This document shows positions 43,968 to 55,614 of a stretch of DNA of 64,000 bases, in pieces. The position numbers and the translations under genes are program-made. Every line of letters begins with the position of its first letter. Positions within the stretch are counted from its first letter, which is position 1. The stretch is from Temnothorax longispinosus (Eukaryota; Arthropoda; Insecta; Hymenoptera; Formicidae). The notes under the pieces were generated by a model, which was not told the origin of the DNA, did not search any database, and saw only the letters and a list, made by a program, of their open reading frames with translations. The DNA lies in contig NC_092363.1 of NCBI RefSeq assembly GCF_030848805.1, positions 12,568,886-12,632,885 of the forward strand, written 5' to 3'.

Positions 43968-46523
43968 TTAACAATAATGGCTAAAAGAAAAAAAATTGTA
44001 TATTTTCAGCAAAGCAGAAACTTCACAAACAATCGTCCCAATTATTGTCAGTGACGTAGAAATAACTCAACCGTAAGTTTTTCTTTACTAATTTAAAGTT
44101 AAACATGTATTTTTCTTTTCTTTATTTGTTATGTAATAAAAGTTTTCTTATAAAATATAATTGTCAGGATATATGTAATTTATTTATTAACACATTATAT
44201 TTAAATTTCTTTTAACTTTAGATTTTATTTAATATTATTTTGCTGTTTTTGTCTCTTACAGCAAAATAGTTATATAATTACATATATCATATTTAAAAAT
44301 AATCTTTGTGCTATGATCTAACGTTTTGAATATATTATAGGAGCACATCCACTATCAAGAAGCCTGCAGTTAGGACTAAATCGTCCGATGATAGCCCGAG
44401 AAAAAGGAAATTGCGAGAGAAGTTCCAAAAATTAAAGGCGCAAAATAAAGTAATGCGTGAAACAATCCGACGGCTTCGTATGGAAAAGAAGAAGAAAGCT
44501 ACAAAAGTTGAAGAAGAAAACGAATTCGATCAACTAATAAAACTAGGCCGTAAGTTATTACCGGAAAAATTTAATAGAATATTAGCGGCACAAGTCGACG
44601 CACAATTAAAATGTAAACGTGGCAGAAGATATGATCCCGAATTTAAGAAATTTGCTTTATCATTATTTTTTTTAAGTCCACGAATGTACCGGGAATTGAA
44701 AGATTCAATTGCATTGCCTTCTGTACGTTCTCTACAATTATTTACGCAAAAATGGAATATTGAGCCTGGTATAAATGATAAAATTTTTGAAGCACTTAAA
44801 TTGAAATTGAATACGTTGCCTCTCGTAGAACGTCATTGCATAATATGTGCAGACAAAATGAGTTTAAAAGCTCATTTATTTTATAATATATCACGGGATG
44901 AAATAATTGGTTTCGAAGACATTGGTGATAAAAAATCATCTAAACCGCAAGAAGCGCTTTAGTTATTATGGCACGTAGTATTGCAGGTAATTGGAAGGTG
45001 CCTATTGTTTTTTGTTTTGTAGAGACTACATGCCATATGAACTTTTTAAAAAATCTGATATTTGATACAATAATTAAATTAAGAAATACAGGTGCTATGC
45101 ATTGATTACGGACATGGGTTCTAATTTTATACAACTGTCCCGTGATTTAGGAATATCTACACAAAATTCAACTTTTTCAGTTAACGGAGAAAATTTAGTT
45201 TACATTTTTGACACTCCACATTTAATAAAAGCAACCCGAAATAATTTGTTAAAACATAATTTTGAATTTAATAATAAAGTAACTTCGTGGGATCATATTA
45301 GACAGTTTTATATGCAAGACGTCAAACAATGGATAAGAGCAGCTCCTAAATTATCAAAAATTCATATGGACCCAAATAACTTTATGAGAATGAAAGTTAA
45401 ATATGCCGTACAAGTACTTAGTAATCATGTATGTGCAGGAATGTGTACACAGATGTCTGTCGGTCTTCTTCCGACTGAAATCGTTGGAACTATAGATTTA
45501 ATTGATCTTTTTGATAAGTTGTTCGATATGTTAAATTCGTCCGCCGTAAATAATCCTAAAGAACATGGAAAAGTTTTTACCGGAAGTGAAAAACAAATGC
45601 AGTTTTTGCAAGAAATGTCAGATCTTATAAAAAGTATTAAAGTAGTTAATAATAATAATAATGGTAAATATGTAAAAGTTAAATGCTTTGAATGCTGGCA
45701 GATAACAATTAATAGCATCATTCAGCTTTGGGAAACATTAAAAAATCATAATTTTCCATATCTCCGAACACGTAGATTGAATCAAGATTGTGTCGAAAAT
45801 TTTTTTGGTTCCGTTCGGAAACAAGGCGGTAATTGTCTTAATCCGACACCTATACAATTTAAGCGCGCCTTTAAAAAACTTTTTAGTACAACATTATTAA
45901 AACATTCGGATACGCAAAATTGTAGTGCTTCTGATAATGATGATATGTTAAATCTTATTGGAACGTTAGATAATAACAAAGAGTCCACTGTTTCGGAATT
46001 TACTGCTTCATCATCGGCGCATAACATTTTTAATATTCCGACTCATGAATATCGTTCAATGGATCTGCCAGAAGAAAACGCATTTAAATATGTTTGCGGA
46101 TTTTTAATTAAAAGATGTACAGCAATACATTCTTGTGATATATGTACAAAATATATGAATGATAATATGGCTATCTTAGATAATACAACATTATATTGTT
46201 CTTTTCGAGCCTATGAAAACGAAGAAGGAAAGTTTGAGAAGTTAAACATACCAAGTAATGACTTTTGTTATTATATTCATAAATTAGAAGAAGTATTTGT
46301 AAAAAATTTTGAGAAGAATTGTTTCCAGAAAAATATTGGCAATTATTTATTCCAATTAACACAAAATATAACTTTTGAACCGCCATGTCCAAATTTCCTT
46401 ACTTCATTTTTGATAAAATTATATCTTCGTATGCGTATATATTACACATTATCGCTGCATAATAAATCATGCAAACGGGTTACCACAAAAAATAGGAAAC
46501 TTTTAAACGTTTCCCATTTATAA

Positions 46524-47585
46524 ATTTTCTTCTTATAATGTTTAATTGTCATGTTGAGTTATGTTTTACGGGCATATTTTAATTATTGAGGCTACTGTTT
46601 CATTGATTCTTATTCTTATAATGGATTGTGATATATTACTTACCCAGTATTGTGTGTTCATTTATTGCATGTTTTGTTTGCTTGCAAATAACATTATATA
46701 TAACTTTGCGTGTTTCTTTATTGCATTTTGTTTATTTTCAAATTATATTGTTTAACTTATATTATATTTAATAATGTATTGATTGTATTGTTGCGTTTTA
46801 CATTTTACTTTTAATTAATGGCAACATGTATGTGCAATTTTTTCAGTTGCGTTAATATTGATATTGTGTTTTGATATTATGCGTTCATATTGTGCGTTGA
46901 AATTATGCGTTACTATATATGTATTAATATGTGTGCATCAATAGACTTTTATACATTACGTTACTTATTAAATTTCATATTGTGTATGTTACATAAATTC
47001 ATGTATTCGTGTGTGTTAAATATATATATGTATGTATATATATATGTATGTGCGATGGTGCATGTGTATTTGTAAAGGCATGAATACTGTTAGTGATACA
47101 TTTAATTAATTAATTATTTTTTCTTTTTTTTTTTAAGTTCTTATATGCCTCAAGGATGAATAATCAAAAGGTTATACGAATGAAAAACTTGGAGAAGAAA
47201 TGGAGCTTATTAATATTACATTTTATAGATTCCTTGTTTATATTTTAAGTATTTTCTGTTTTACATTATTGTACGGTAATTATTGTAGCTTGCACTTTTA
47301 TTGCCTTTTTCTTTTTTTGGGTTGTATCGAGGTGGATCGAGTAGCTGAGATACAGATCAATAAAAGAATTGTACAATAAAGTGTATTTAATGTATTTTTT
47401 TGTTCTGTTTCTCTGGTCTGTGTTGAGGTGGATCGAGTAGCTGAAGCATGGAGCAGTGAATAAATTAAAAGAAAAAAAGACTACAATTTGGTAATACATA
47501 ATATGTAATTTCTTATGTATTGTAATAAAGATACAATTTTATTTTACATAAAAAATGTAGTTTCTTTATTATATTTATTAATAAA
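46524..47585. other. AT-rich 3' part of the P-type element
   Basis: No gene. GAGGTGGATCGAGTAGCTGA occurs at about 47329 and 47425, a ~96-bp partial tandem duplication. Confidence 0.6.
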
Positions 47586-48364
47586 ACATGTACTTTGCGA
47601 CGACGACGACGATGTCCTCACGGTCTCGCCGGCCGTGGAGGAGCGCGCCGTCGCTTTCCTCACTAATGATCCTTCTATGATTCGCGATATTTCTCTCCGA
47701 AACCCCGATGGTAGCTCGACTGAGTATTTTTAAGATGTTATGTTGGGCGCCAGGTGCGATTCCACGCACCACGATTCACGAGATCGCAGTATTTCTCAGG
47801 CGTGGGCTTCTTTGATCAACCGCGGGTGGAATAGGAGAGGGAGCGTAGCGCAATCATCACACTCAAATAACAGAAAACATAAAATTATATTTCGGTTAAG
47901 GCAGATAACATGTGGACGATAGCGTGTTCCACGGCGAACAAGCAGAATTCGAGTACGCGCCACGTGTCACCCCACGAGCACGATACTCATTCCGTCGCTG
48001 AACTGCACGGCAATCCCGATTGAATTCGTACAAGAGTATTCCCCGACATAAGTTGCAGCGAATTCTACCCGGACGGTCAAACGCGAAATACTCGAAACGT
48101 CTACGTCTAACAATTAAACAATTAACGCAATTTCCTTACGGTCTACCGCGACAACGCGGAACCCCTCGAAACGCACGAATGGCCTCACCCGTAAACTCGA
48201 CACAACCGTGGGCCATTAATCCCGATGAAACGCACGTATAGCTAATTATGGCATGAACTTAACCGGCAACGATACTAGGCTCTCTCACGCGCGAGAGCCA
48301 CTTCTCAAAACTACGGCACGGTTAAGCCAACGGCGATCATGAAATTCCACGCGACGAACTTGCC

Positions 48365-48455
48365 CGCAACGAAATTACACGAAACGAAATTACTCACAAC
48401 GAAATTATACGCAACGAAAGTACACGAAACGAAATCACACGCAACGAAATTACAA
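48365..48455. repeat. ~18-bp ACGAAATTACACG tandem repeat
   Basis: Five imperfect units of ACGAAATTACACGCA. Confidence 0.75.
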
Positions 48456-49448
48456 TCACGCTGACTGTCGGCGGCCGTACGTTCTCATCCCCGAGACGGG
48501 CACTCGCGATCACTTCGTCGCACGGGCCCTCCCGCGGTATGGCACTCGATATTCTTCAATTACGGCTGATCTCATACATTACCGCGGCACAACGCGACTC
48601 CCGGGAGGGCCTAGGTATTACCGCGATCTTACTTCGAGGAGGGCTGAGCAGTGGCCTTACAAAGTCTTCCAGTTCCGGCAGCTCGTCGCTCGTTACAATC
48701 AGCTCGCAGGGCTGGATGTTGCCGGGATGGCGGCTCGCACGACAATGGCGTTTCCTTGGTCCGGCGGGACCACGCAGGGCCCGCGCGCGCCCGCGCGCGC
48801 CGGTTTCCCTGGCCTGGTCGGTGCTGCGCCCTGGCCTGCCAGCGATCCCTCTAGGCGATCGCCGCGCCCTACTAGAGCGCCCCTCGTCACTGCTCCCATC
48901 CGCCGGCGGTAGTTTTAAAGTCCGCCTACGTGAGACCGGCTGTCCAGGCCGCGACTCATCGTCCGGTTCCTCGACGGCCAGGCTGGCCGGGCCATGGCTC
49001 GTCGACCGGGGGCGGTACACCGGTGGTGGTCCCGTTCCTCAACGGGGACCTTCGTCGGGGCGTCCCCCTCTCCGGGTCCTCCGTATTCGGGCTGCAGTGC
49101 TCTCGTGCCGCTTGTGACGCCTTGACAGGTCAGCTGATTTTCCGGCTGTGGGCCCCAGCGTGACCCGCCCGCCGACCGTACGCCCTCGAAAGCTCCTGGT
49201 TGCCTAGCCGTAAGTCCCTCGACGCGACATAAGCCGTTACAATCGTCGTGACCCTGACCAGTAGAAATACAAGGGTATGCTCATACCGTGTCAGACCACT
49301 GCGCATTCCCACCATTTTTGTCTAAGCTTACGTCATACTCGTGTAGCATCGGAATGAATCGGATGTACTCGGTGATTCGCAATGGCTGCGTTCACTCGGT
49401 TCGCTATTTATGTCGAGTAATTCGTTTGTGATTATTACAGTGTACGCA

Positions 49449-49900
49449 ATGACGTGTAATGTGAAAGGGTGTGGGAACTATCTGGCAAAGACCAGAAAGA
49501 TCGAAGGAAATAAAATAAAATATTTTTCCTTCCCAAAGGATCCAGCACTGTGTAATAAGTGGCGTCAAGCATGCGGAAAAGAAAATATTTCACCAAAATA
49601 TGGTATGTACTTTTGTATAGTAATAAGCATATATTAAAAGCATATATTTAAGAACCTTAAACCTTGTTTGCTTCAGCTAAGATATGTTCGAAGCATTTTG
49701 CTGATGAAGCTTTTACGAAGCCCTTACAAGAACATCTACTAGGTTATTCACCTACACGAACTAGGAAGATACGTCCTGATGCTATCCCGACGTTGCATCT
49801 CCATGCAGTACCTCCACTAACATCAAACTTCCAAACTCTCATAACTTCGAAACTACAGAAAATATATCAAGGATCACGCGTTCCAGACTTCATGCATTGA
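49449..49900 (+). pseudogene. THAP domain of a P-type transposase
   Basis: Two exons (49449-49602, 49677-49900) with GT-AG borders encode a complete C2CH THAP finger: MTCNVKGCGNYL, YFSFPKDP, KWRQACG, then KICSKHF across the junction, and DAIPTLHL (AVPTF-like box). A stop follows at 49900, so the product would be a ~125-residue THAP-only protein. Such a protein could in principle bind the element's ends. Whether it is expressed is unknown. Confidence 0.87.
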
Positions 49901-50479
49901 AGATAAATCCGATTGTCGATCAACTGATATTTTACAACTTTTCCCATGTAAATAAATCATGGGGCTGGTCGAGCGCCAAGAAACCATCACGCCAAACTAG
50001 TGACTAATCGATCCAAATATAGAAACCTTATATCGACGGTGCACGTGTATGTACGTTTATTATTGCGATGAGTAATTATAGAACGATATCGTTTGACATA
50101 CTTAAGTAGAGCAACTACGTTTGTTTAAATAACGCATCGAGAAACGCGAGCTCCTTATAAATCGTTTTTTCAAACTCGATAATGTTCGTCTTTCATACAT
50201 GATTACAGATTTCAATACGTAAACACAAAAAGAATTACTTGTTCTTACACTCTACTTGTTCGTACACTCAAGAATTACAGTTTCACAAGCTAACGTTTAT
50301 TTTTTGCCAATACGTATTTCACAATTATAAAGTTATTACATTCTTTCTGTTCACGTATCTTGTCCAGACTCTTGTAACGTTAGACTAGAGGTTCTCAATC
50401 TATTTTGTCAAGAGGGCTACATTAAAATCTTTTGTAATGACCAAATAAGAAAGGCCAAATAAGTTATATTTTTGAAAAT

Positions 50480-50980
50480 TTCTATCTTACTCCAAGTTAT
50501 GAGGAAGAACAGTTATTACAGAAATTAGAAGATTTTAATATTAGCGAGGCTATCGAAGAAGAGAGTTTAAAATATATAGCCGGATACGTAGCATTTAGAT
50601 TTAAAAGCACAGATAAAACATTAGGTATTGAAACGCGCCAATTGGAAACAACGGGTGACCAAGATTGGCTGCAAATTATTTCGCGAGGAAAATGTATGTA
50701 TCCGAGTGACAAATTATTACAATGTGCTCGTATAATGAATATTGAGTTTGCTAAATATCACGGATCCAGTTTGAATAAAGAAAATCTTATATTTCAAAAC
50801 TTAGCAAAAATAATAGAACCACAATTGAAAATTAAAATACCGAGAGAGGCATTACTATGCCTCATTAGGACTAGGACATATATTAGGCTGCGCGAAATGA
50901 ACCGAGCGATTGCAATCGCAAATCACAGGCAAAAAAAAAGAAAGATGTCAAAATTTACTAATAAAAAACCTGTATATTAA
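50480..50980 (+). pseudogene. P-type transposase, C-terminal part
   Basis: From about 50480 the frame reads LTPSYEEEQLLQKLEDF, EEESLKYIAGYVAFRFK, GKCMYPSDKLLQCARIMN and ENLIFQNLAKII, ending KPVY at 50980. This is the C-terminal region of THAP9-like transposases. The RNase-H-like catalytic core between it and the THAP exons is deleted, which makes the element non-autonomous. Confidence 0.83.
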
Positions 50981-51792
50981 ATATCTGCATTTATTGTTAT
51001 TTGATCTTTTATCTGCATCTTTCCTCTGCATATATAGTTCTTTATGTCGTACGCCACAATATATTTTTGTTTTGCGTCTCAGCTGACAATTCTTTTCCAA
51101 TCGTTTTCCGACCAGTTTTGATTAAAACTAATAATTCGCAGAATTTTAATAATAAATGACTGGAAATTAAAATCTCGTTTTATGTGAAATTTTTCGGTAC
51201 GTCGCAATGACTTTTATTCAATGCACACAATTCTTTTTTTTTTAATAATAATAATATTTTCTGTAATATCATATATTTAGACAAACCCACATAAAATAAT
51301 TATAAAATTCGTCAAATAACAATAACGTTTCTAACATCTACAACGAGAGACAAATTCGGGAAACGATGAGCGTTTATCCGTATGTCACGTGCGTTTTTTA
51401 TATTTATATATTTTCGTTTATATATATTTATTTATTTATAAAACAGAATTTTCTCTCACATAAATGATTAACATTATTTTGTATTCACATATTGTCCGCT
51501 CAAAATGCTTTTATAAATGACTATTACAGATTCGCTGCTTAAATGTGCCGCTCAGTGTGACGTAAGCTTAGACAAGTCGCTGATTGGCTGGGTTCGGAAA
51601 TATGCGCAAGAGCATACCCTTGTATTTATACCATGACCCTGACCATCTGCTCCGCACTCCCCTCGACCTGTAACGCTCGCAAAAGATCTTAATCCTAACC
51701 TAAATGTTCGCTCTCCGCCCGCCTCGGGCGGAGGCACCATCCCTGACGCCTCCCTCGGCCGAGCTCCCATCTGGGGTAAGGGACGCGACATT

Positions 51793-52267
51793 TGTCACGT
51801 CACAACTTTTAATATATTGCAGTTATATTTATTACAGGTATATTCTTTTTGTATAGGTATACATAAAATTATTTTAAAATGTAATATTAACATATCGTTG
51901 TATTAAAATTAAAGTTTCATTTATCGCATTTTAAATTAAGCATGAATATATATCTCATTTTTATTTTGGATGCATAATTAAATCATTCATTTATTTCATT
52001 TAATGTAATAAAACTATTTTATATTAAATATTTTATAATTATAATTGTTTTCTTATAAGTATAATGTATAAAATATTATATTTTGCTTTTCGGTTGTTCA
52101 ATATATGTTATATAACATTATATTTTCTAGTAATTTACCTCAATACATTTATATTATTCAATCTGCACAATCACATTTATATAATTTTATTTTTTCTCAT
52201 TTTTAAATTTTTTTTCTTATTTTTAATACATAATAAATATTTATCTTCATTATTTTCATTAAATTCA
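51793..52267. other. AT-rich 3' interior of the 10.5-kb element
   Basis: Nothing coding seen. Confidence 0.6.
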
Positions 52268-52585
52268 GATTAATTTCATGTAAAAGTGGAGTGAGAGCGG
52301 AGAAAGGAAGAGCAATTGAGAAAGAAGTTCAGAGAAAGACGTTGGGCGCGTTCAGCAAAACCGCTCAGTAGCATAGCACGTGATTGGCTCTTATACTTTT
52401 AGACCCAACGAATCAGCGTAGCGTGTCGATAAGACGACACTCAATAATTGTGTCTGCTGTACGTGGCCGTTCAGTTGGTATTAGTGGGCGCTTACTTATT
52501 TCGCGCATGCGCACTCCATTTTGGACAACACTAACTTCAAAGGCGCCGACAGAGAGTTGCGCTACTGTATATACTGTGCCAGCGG

Positions 52586-53056
52586 TTTTCTCCAGTCCTT
52601 CTCACTCTCGTTTTCTCCTCTGTCACCTTTTTCCTCTACCGCCTTCGACGTTTCTCTCTCCATTTCAGACTCGTCATAACCCTCCCCTCTTCTCTTCCCT
52701 TGGACTTCTTGCCTGACCTCCAGACGCTTCTTGTCCTCACGACCATTTCCTGTCCTTTCGGCGCTTCTTAGCCCCGCGTCCGTCGATCCCTCCCACCAGT
52801 CTCTTCCCCACCCTTTCTCGCTCCACCTTTCCTCCCCGCGTTCCTCCTTCTCTTCTGTCATCCTCTTCTCTAACCTTTCCAGCTGGGTTCTTAGATCCTT
52901 CAATTCCTCCTTGACTTCCTTTCCCATTCGCCTTATTTCCTCCATGATTCCAAGCTCGATCTCCCTTAGTTCCCTCGTGATTTCCTTGGCCCAATCTGTC
53001 TCCTCCCTCCTCCGCCCAAATCTCGGTGTCTCCTCTTTGCCAACCACTATATTCAA
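52586..53056 (-). pseudogene. LINE ORF1, N-terminal part
   Basis: Start Met at 53056. The product is a highly charged coiled coil (EITRELREIELGIMEEIRRM, LKDLRTQLERLEKRMTEEK) as in N-terminal ORF1 regions. The frame is broken at 52585 by the P-type element and continues at 42066. Upstream (53057-53410) pyrimidine-rich plus-strand sequence is probably its 5' region. Confidence 0.77.
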
Positions 53057-53904
53057 CTAAAACCTTATATTACTTGGTGAACTGTCCTCCTCCCTCTCCT
53101 TTCCTCTCTTTGCCAGCCCTAACCTATCCGCTCTCTTGCACATAATTCTATCCTTCTTACCACTACTCTTGACCCCTCTCTTCCACACCCTACTGAGGAT
53201 TCTATCACTTACGTTCTTCCAAATTTCCATCCACTTCCTTCCTCCTTCGCATTTTCAATCCTTCTCCGTTATACTCTTTCTGAGATACTTTTTCTCGCTT
53301 GCCTTACGCTGTGCGCTCACAATCTACGCTCAACACACGTGCCAGACATGCGCATCGGCTCTCTCAACATTCAGTCGTGCCACCCCTAGATCGTCCGTCT
53401 CCTTCACTCACAGTGTTCTACCTCATAGAAGTTAGCCGGACAATTTCGACTTATGACATTTTTTTTTTTTACGAATCGATTGTTAGTTGTTTGTTATTGA
53501 TTGTTAGACTAATTAGAATGTTTGTTAGTTAATAGTTTTTACGTAATCACGAAAATAATTTTTAGTGTTAATTTAGCCGGTAAATATAGAATTCTTTACA
53601 ATTTTCGATTCAAATTCGTGGTCAATCGATGCGGAATTGTTTGTTAGTTCCGAATATACGACTAATTAAAACGTTTGTTAGATCACGGTTTCGCTAAAAA
53701 AAAACCGAAAAACTGTATATCATTTAGCTGCCGGAGAGTGGGGGTGAGACGTAGAATATGTGGTGGTTTCGGAACGCATTACGTAATTATAGTTTATTAA
53801 CACGGGAAACGTGCTTAACCTATTTTCAATTTATTTATCAGATTTGTTTATGCCTAATACCTGGCTACATTTCACGTGCAAAAATATAGGTAAGTGTAAA
53901 ATGG

Positions 53905-54878
53905 TTATGATTCCTGTCATACCGACGAGCTGTAGCGACTACAAACATGCCCTGTGGCTATATGCGCATGCTCAGTGGCCGCACGCGCATGCAAAAGTGC
54001 GCGAATTTGAAACGTATATACTTATATAATGCATATCACTTATTGTTAGCTTTTAATGATGAATATATCTTATATAATATATCAAAGTACATGCGTGGAC
54101 GGGAGGGCTTTGCTCCTCTGCACCCCCTCCCCCTCATGCATGTACTTTATAATTTTGCTTTACAACTTAGCAATATGTACTTTAAGTTATAAAGCGAGGT
54201 CCACGCTGCCTACCGATGGGATGGGTGCGGGGGAGGGGGGGCCCGAAGGCCTCCCTCGCAACCCCCGTGTGTGTCTGTGTGTGTGTGTATGCATAACATC
54301 TACAATTTAACATAGTCAGGATAGTCAGGATAAATTAATAGATTTTATTAGTTTATCCTAACTATATTAAATTGTAGATGTTATGCATACACACACACAC
54401 ACACACACACGGGGAGTGCGAGGGGGGCCTTCGGCCCCCTTTCCCCCGCACCCACCCCGCCGGTAGGCAGCGTGGAACTCGCTTTACAACTTAAAGTACA
54501 TGCTAAGTTGTAAAGCAAAATTATAAAGTACACGCATGAGGGGGGGGGGTGCAGAGGAGCAAAGCCCTCCCGCCCACGTATGTACTTTGATATATTATAT
54601 AAGATATATTCATCATTGAAAGCTAACAATAAGTGATATGCATTATACAAGTATACATATACGTTTCAAATTCGCGCACTTTTGCATGCGCGTGCGGCCA
54701 CTGAGCATGCGCATATGGCCACAGGGCATGTTCGTAGTCGCTACAGCTCGTCGGTATGACAGAAATCGTAACCTGATTCCTGTCAACTTTAACGTTTAAT
54801 ATTTCGCGTCGCGGGGCAGAGCGACACTTTTTTCTGCCAGATTCGGTCGTTTCGTGCAAAAACGCGTCGAATGAGCCT
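53905..54878. mobile_element. ~1-kb palindrome made of Merlin terminal repeats
   Basis: Left arm (GTCATACCGACGAGCTG ... CATGCGCATGCTCAGTGG) and right arm are inverse over about 400 bp around a loop near 54330. The sequence matches the Merlin terminal repeats at 20932-21170 and 26475-26648, and further in includes CGAGGTCCACGCTGCC and a GT run. It has no transposase, so it is a foldback derivative mobilised by Merlin or a solo end pair. Confidence 0.8.
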
Positions 54879-54880
54879 AA

Positions 54881-55029
54881 AGGTGAAATTTCATGGGCAG
54901 TGAAAACCAGCAGCAGATTGTACTGATTGGCTATAAAATAGAGAAGTTCTCGAGTTCCTAGAACTTCTCTATTTTGTAGCCAATCAGTACAATCTGCTGC
55001 TACTTTTCACTGCCCATGAAATTTCACCT
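54881..55029. mobile_element. 149-bp hairpin MITE with TAA TSD
   Basis: AGGTGAAATTTCATGGGCAG and its inverse; TAA at 54878-54880 and 55030-55032. It sits in the end of the Merlin-derived palindrome. Confidence 0.86.
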
Positions 55030-55614
55030 TAAATTCATCGTTTTTTGTGCTGCTGTAGCTAAACTGAAGAATTACCCTATTACGTAATGCGTTCCAAAAC
55101 CACCACATATTCTACGTCTCACTCCCACTCTCCGGCAGCTAAACGATATACAGTTTTTCAGTTTTTTTTTTAGCGAAACCGTGATCTAACAAACGTTTTA
55201 ATTAGTATATTCGGAACTAACAAACGATTCCGCATCGATTGACCACGGTTTGAACCGAAAATTGTAAAGAATTCTATATTTACCGGCTAAATTAACACTA
55301 AAAATTATTTTCGTGATTACGTAAAAACTATTAACTAACAAACGTTCTAATTAGTCTAACAATCAATAACAAACGACTAACAATCGATTCGTAAAAAAAA
55401 AATGTCATAAGTCAAAATTGTCCAGCTAACTTCTATGAGGTCAGTGTTCTCACCGCAGCGACACATGCTGATTCACCTTTTCGCGCGCAGACGCCACTCG
55501 CTCCAGTACCACGACTCAACGCCCCGTAGTGGTGCCAACCCGCTCTTTTGGAGAGGTCGGCACCCAGCGCCGTCTCAGCACTAGCACTCGCCCGCCATCA
55601 CGGTGCCTCGAGCC

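Larger units (their letters stand above)
42599..46523 (+). pseudogene. P-element/THAP9-like transposase, nearly intact
   Basis: Six exons precede the core with correct GT-AG borders and phase: 42599-42699, 42807-42995, 43210-43278, 43360-43413, 44010-44072, and 44341 onward. Exons 1-2 encode a THAP zinc finger: CAVPEC, FFKFPK, then CRLCHLHF and the DAVPTIF box. Exon 6 has a basic coiled coil (KLKAQNKVMRETIRRLRM), then LGRKLLPEKF, KKFALSLFFLSPRMYREL and IICADKMSLKAHL with a first acidic residue. Next come ITDMGSNFIQL, FDTPHLIKATRNNLL and DCVENFFGSVRKQGG; these match the acidic positions of the RNase-H-like core. The C-terminus has KYVCGFLIKR and ends at 46523. Two single-base-type shifts (near 44958 and near 45095) break the core. 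A TTAA MITE sits in intron 4. Confidence 0.9.
49259..51635 (+). mobile_element. Internally deleted P-type element with 8-bp TSD
   Basis: ACCCTGAC flanks both ends (49251-49258, 51636-51643). Termini CAGTAGAAATACAAGGGTAT and inverse CATGGTATAAATACAAGGGT, with a second inverted word GTCTAAGCTTACGTCA. The 8-bp TSD, the CA start and the THAP gene identify the P superfamily. Between the coding parts (49901-50400) and to the right (50981-51560) the DNA is AT-rich and non-coding. Confidence 0.87.
47586..51792. mobile_element. GC-rich LTR-like block, split by a P element
   Basis: A CpG-rich block interrupts the AT-rich P-type element. Near its left side TGTTGGGCGCCAGG (47739) resembles the inverse of a primer-binding-site/LTR junction or an LTR start. 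The block runs to 49258 and resumes at 51644-51792, ending GGGACGCGACA. The word GATGTCCTCACGGTCTCG at 47610 lies in a short open stretch of unknown meaning. I read it as a degenerate LTR element, but no second LTR or TSD was found; GC-rich open frames at 48540-49120 match no known protein. Confidence 0.4.
42067..52578 (+). mobile_element. 10.5-kb P/THAP9-type transposon with nested insertions
   Basis: Ends CACAGTATATACAGTAGCGC and inverse GCGCTACTGTATATACTGTG; CCAGCGG is duplicated at 42060-42066 and 52579-52585. Terminal repeats extend about 170 bp (GGAGTGCGCATGCGCGAAAT, CTTTCTCAATTGCTCTTCC). The right one is interrupted by an unrelated ~140-bp segment (52345-52480). The host is a LINE ORF1 whose frame continues on the other side. 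Inside are a transposase gene, a TTAA MITE with a nested hairpin MITE, and a GC-rich block that itself carries a second P element. Without these the element would be about 5.8 kb. Confidence 0.88.
53420..55441. mobile_element. Long-TIR element with 9-bp TSD (second MULE-like)
   Basis: CAGTGTTCT lies on both sides (53411-53419, 55442-55450). Ends ACCTCATAGAAGTTAGC and inverse; arms about 365 bp (53420-53790, 55072-55441). The ends resemble those of the element at 16541 (ACC....TAGA.GTTAGC.GACAA), so both belong to one family. The core holds a Merlin-derived palindrome and a hairpin MITE; no transposase. Confidence 0.85.

Noticed and set aside
48539..49117. GC-rich frames of 150-190 residues on both strands
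   Set aside because: High GC alone makes such frames likely; no recognisable domain, and frames exist on both strands over the same DNA.
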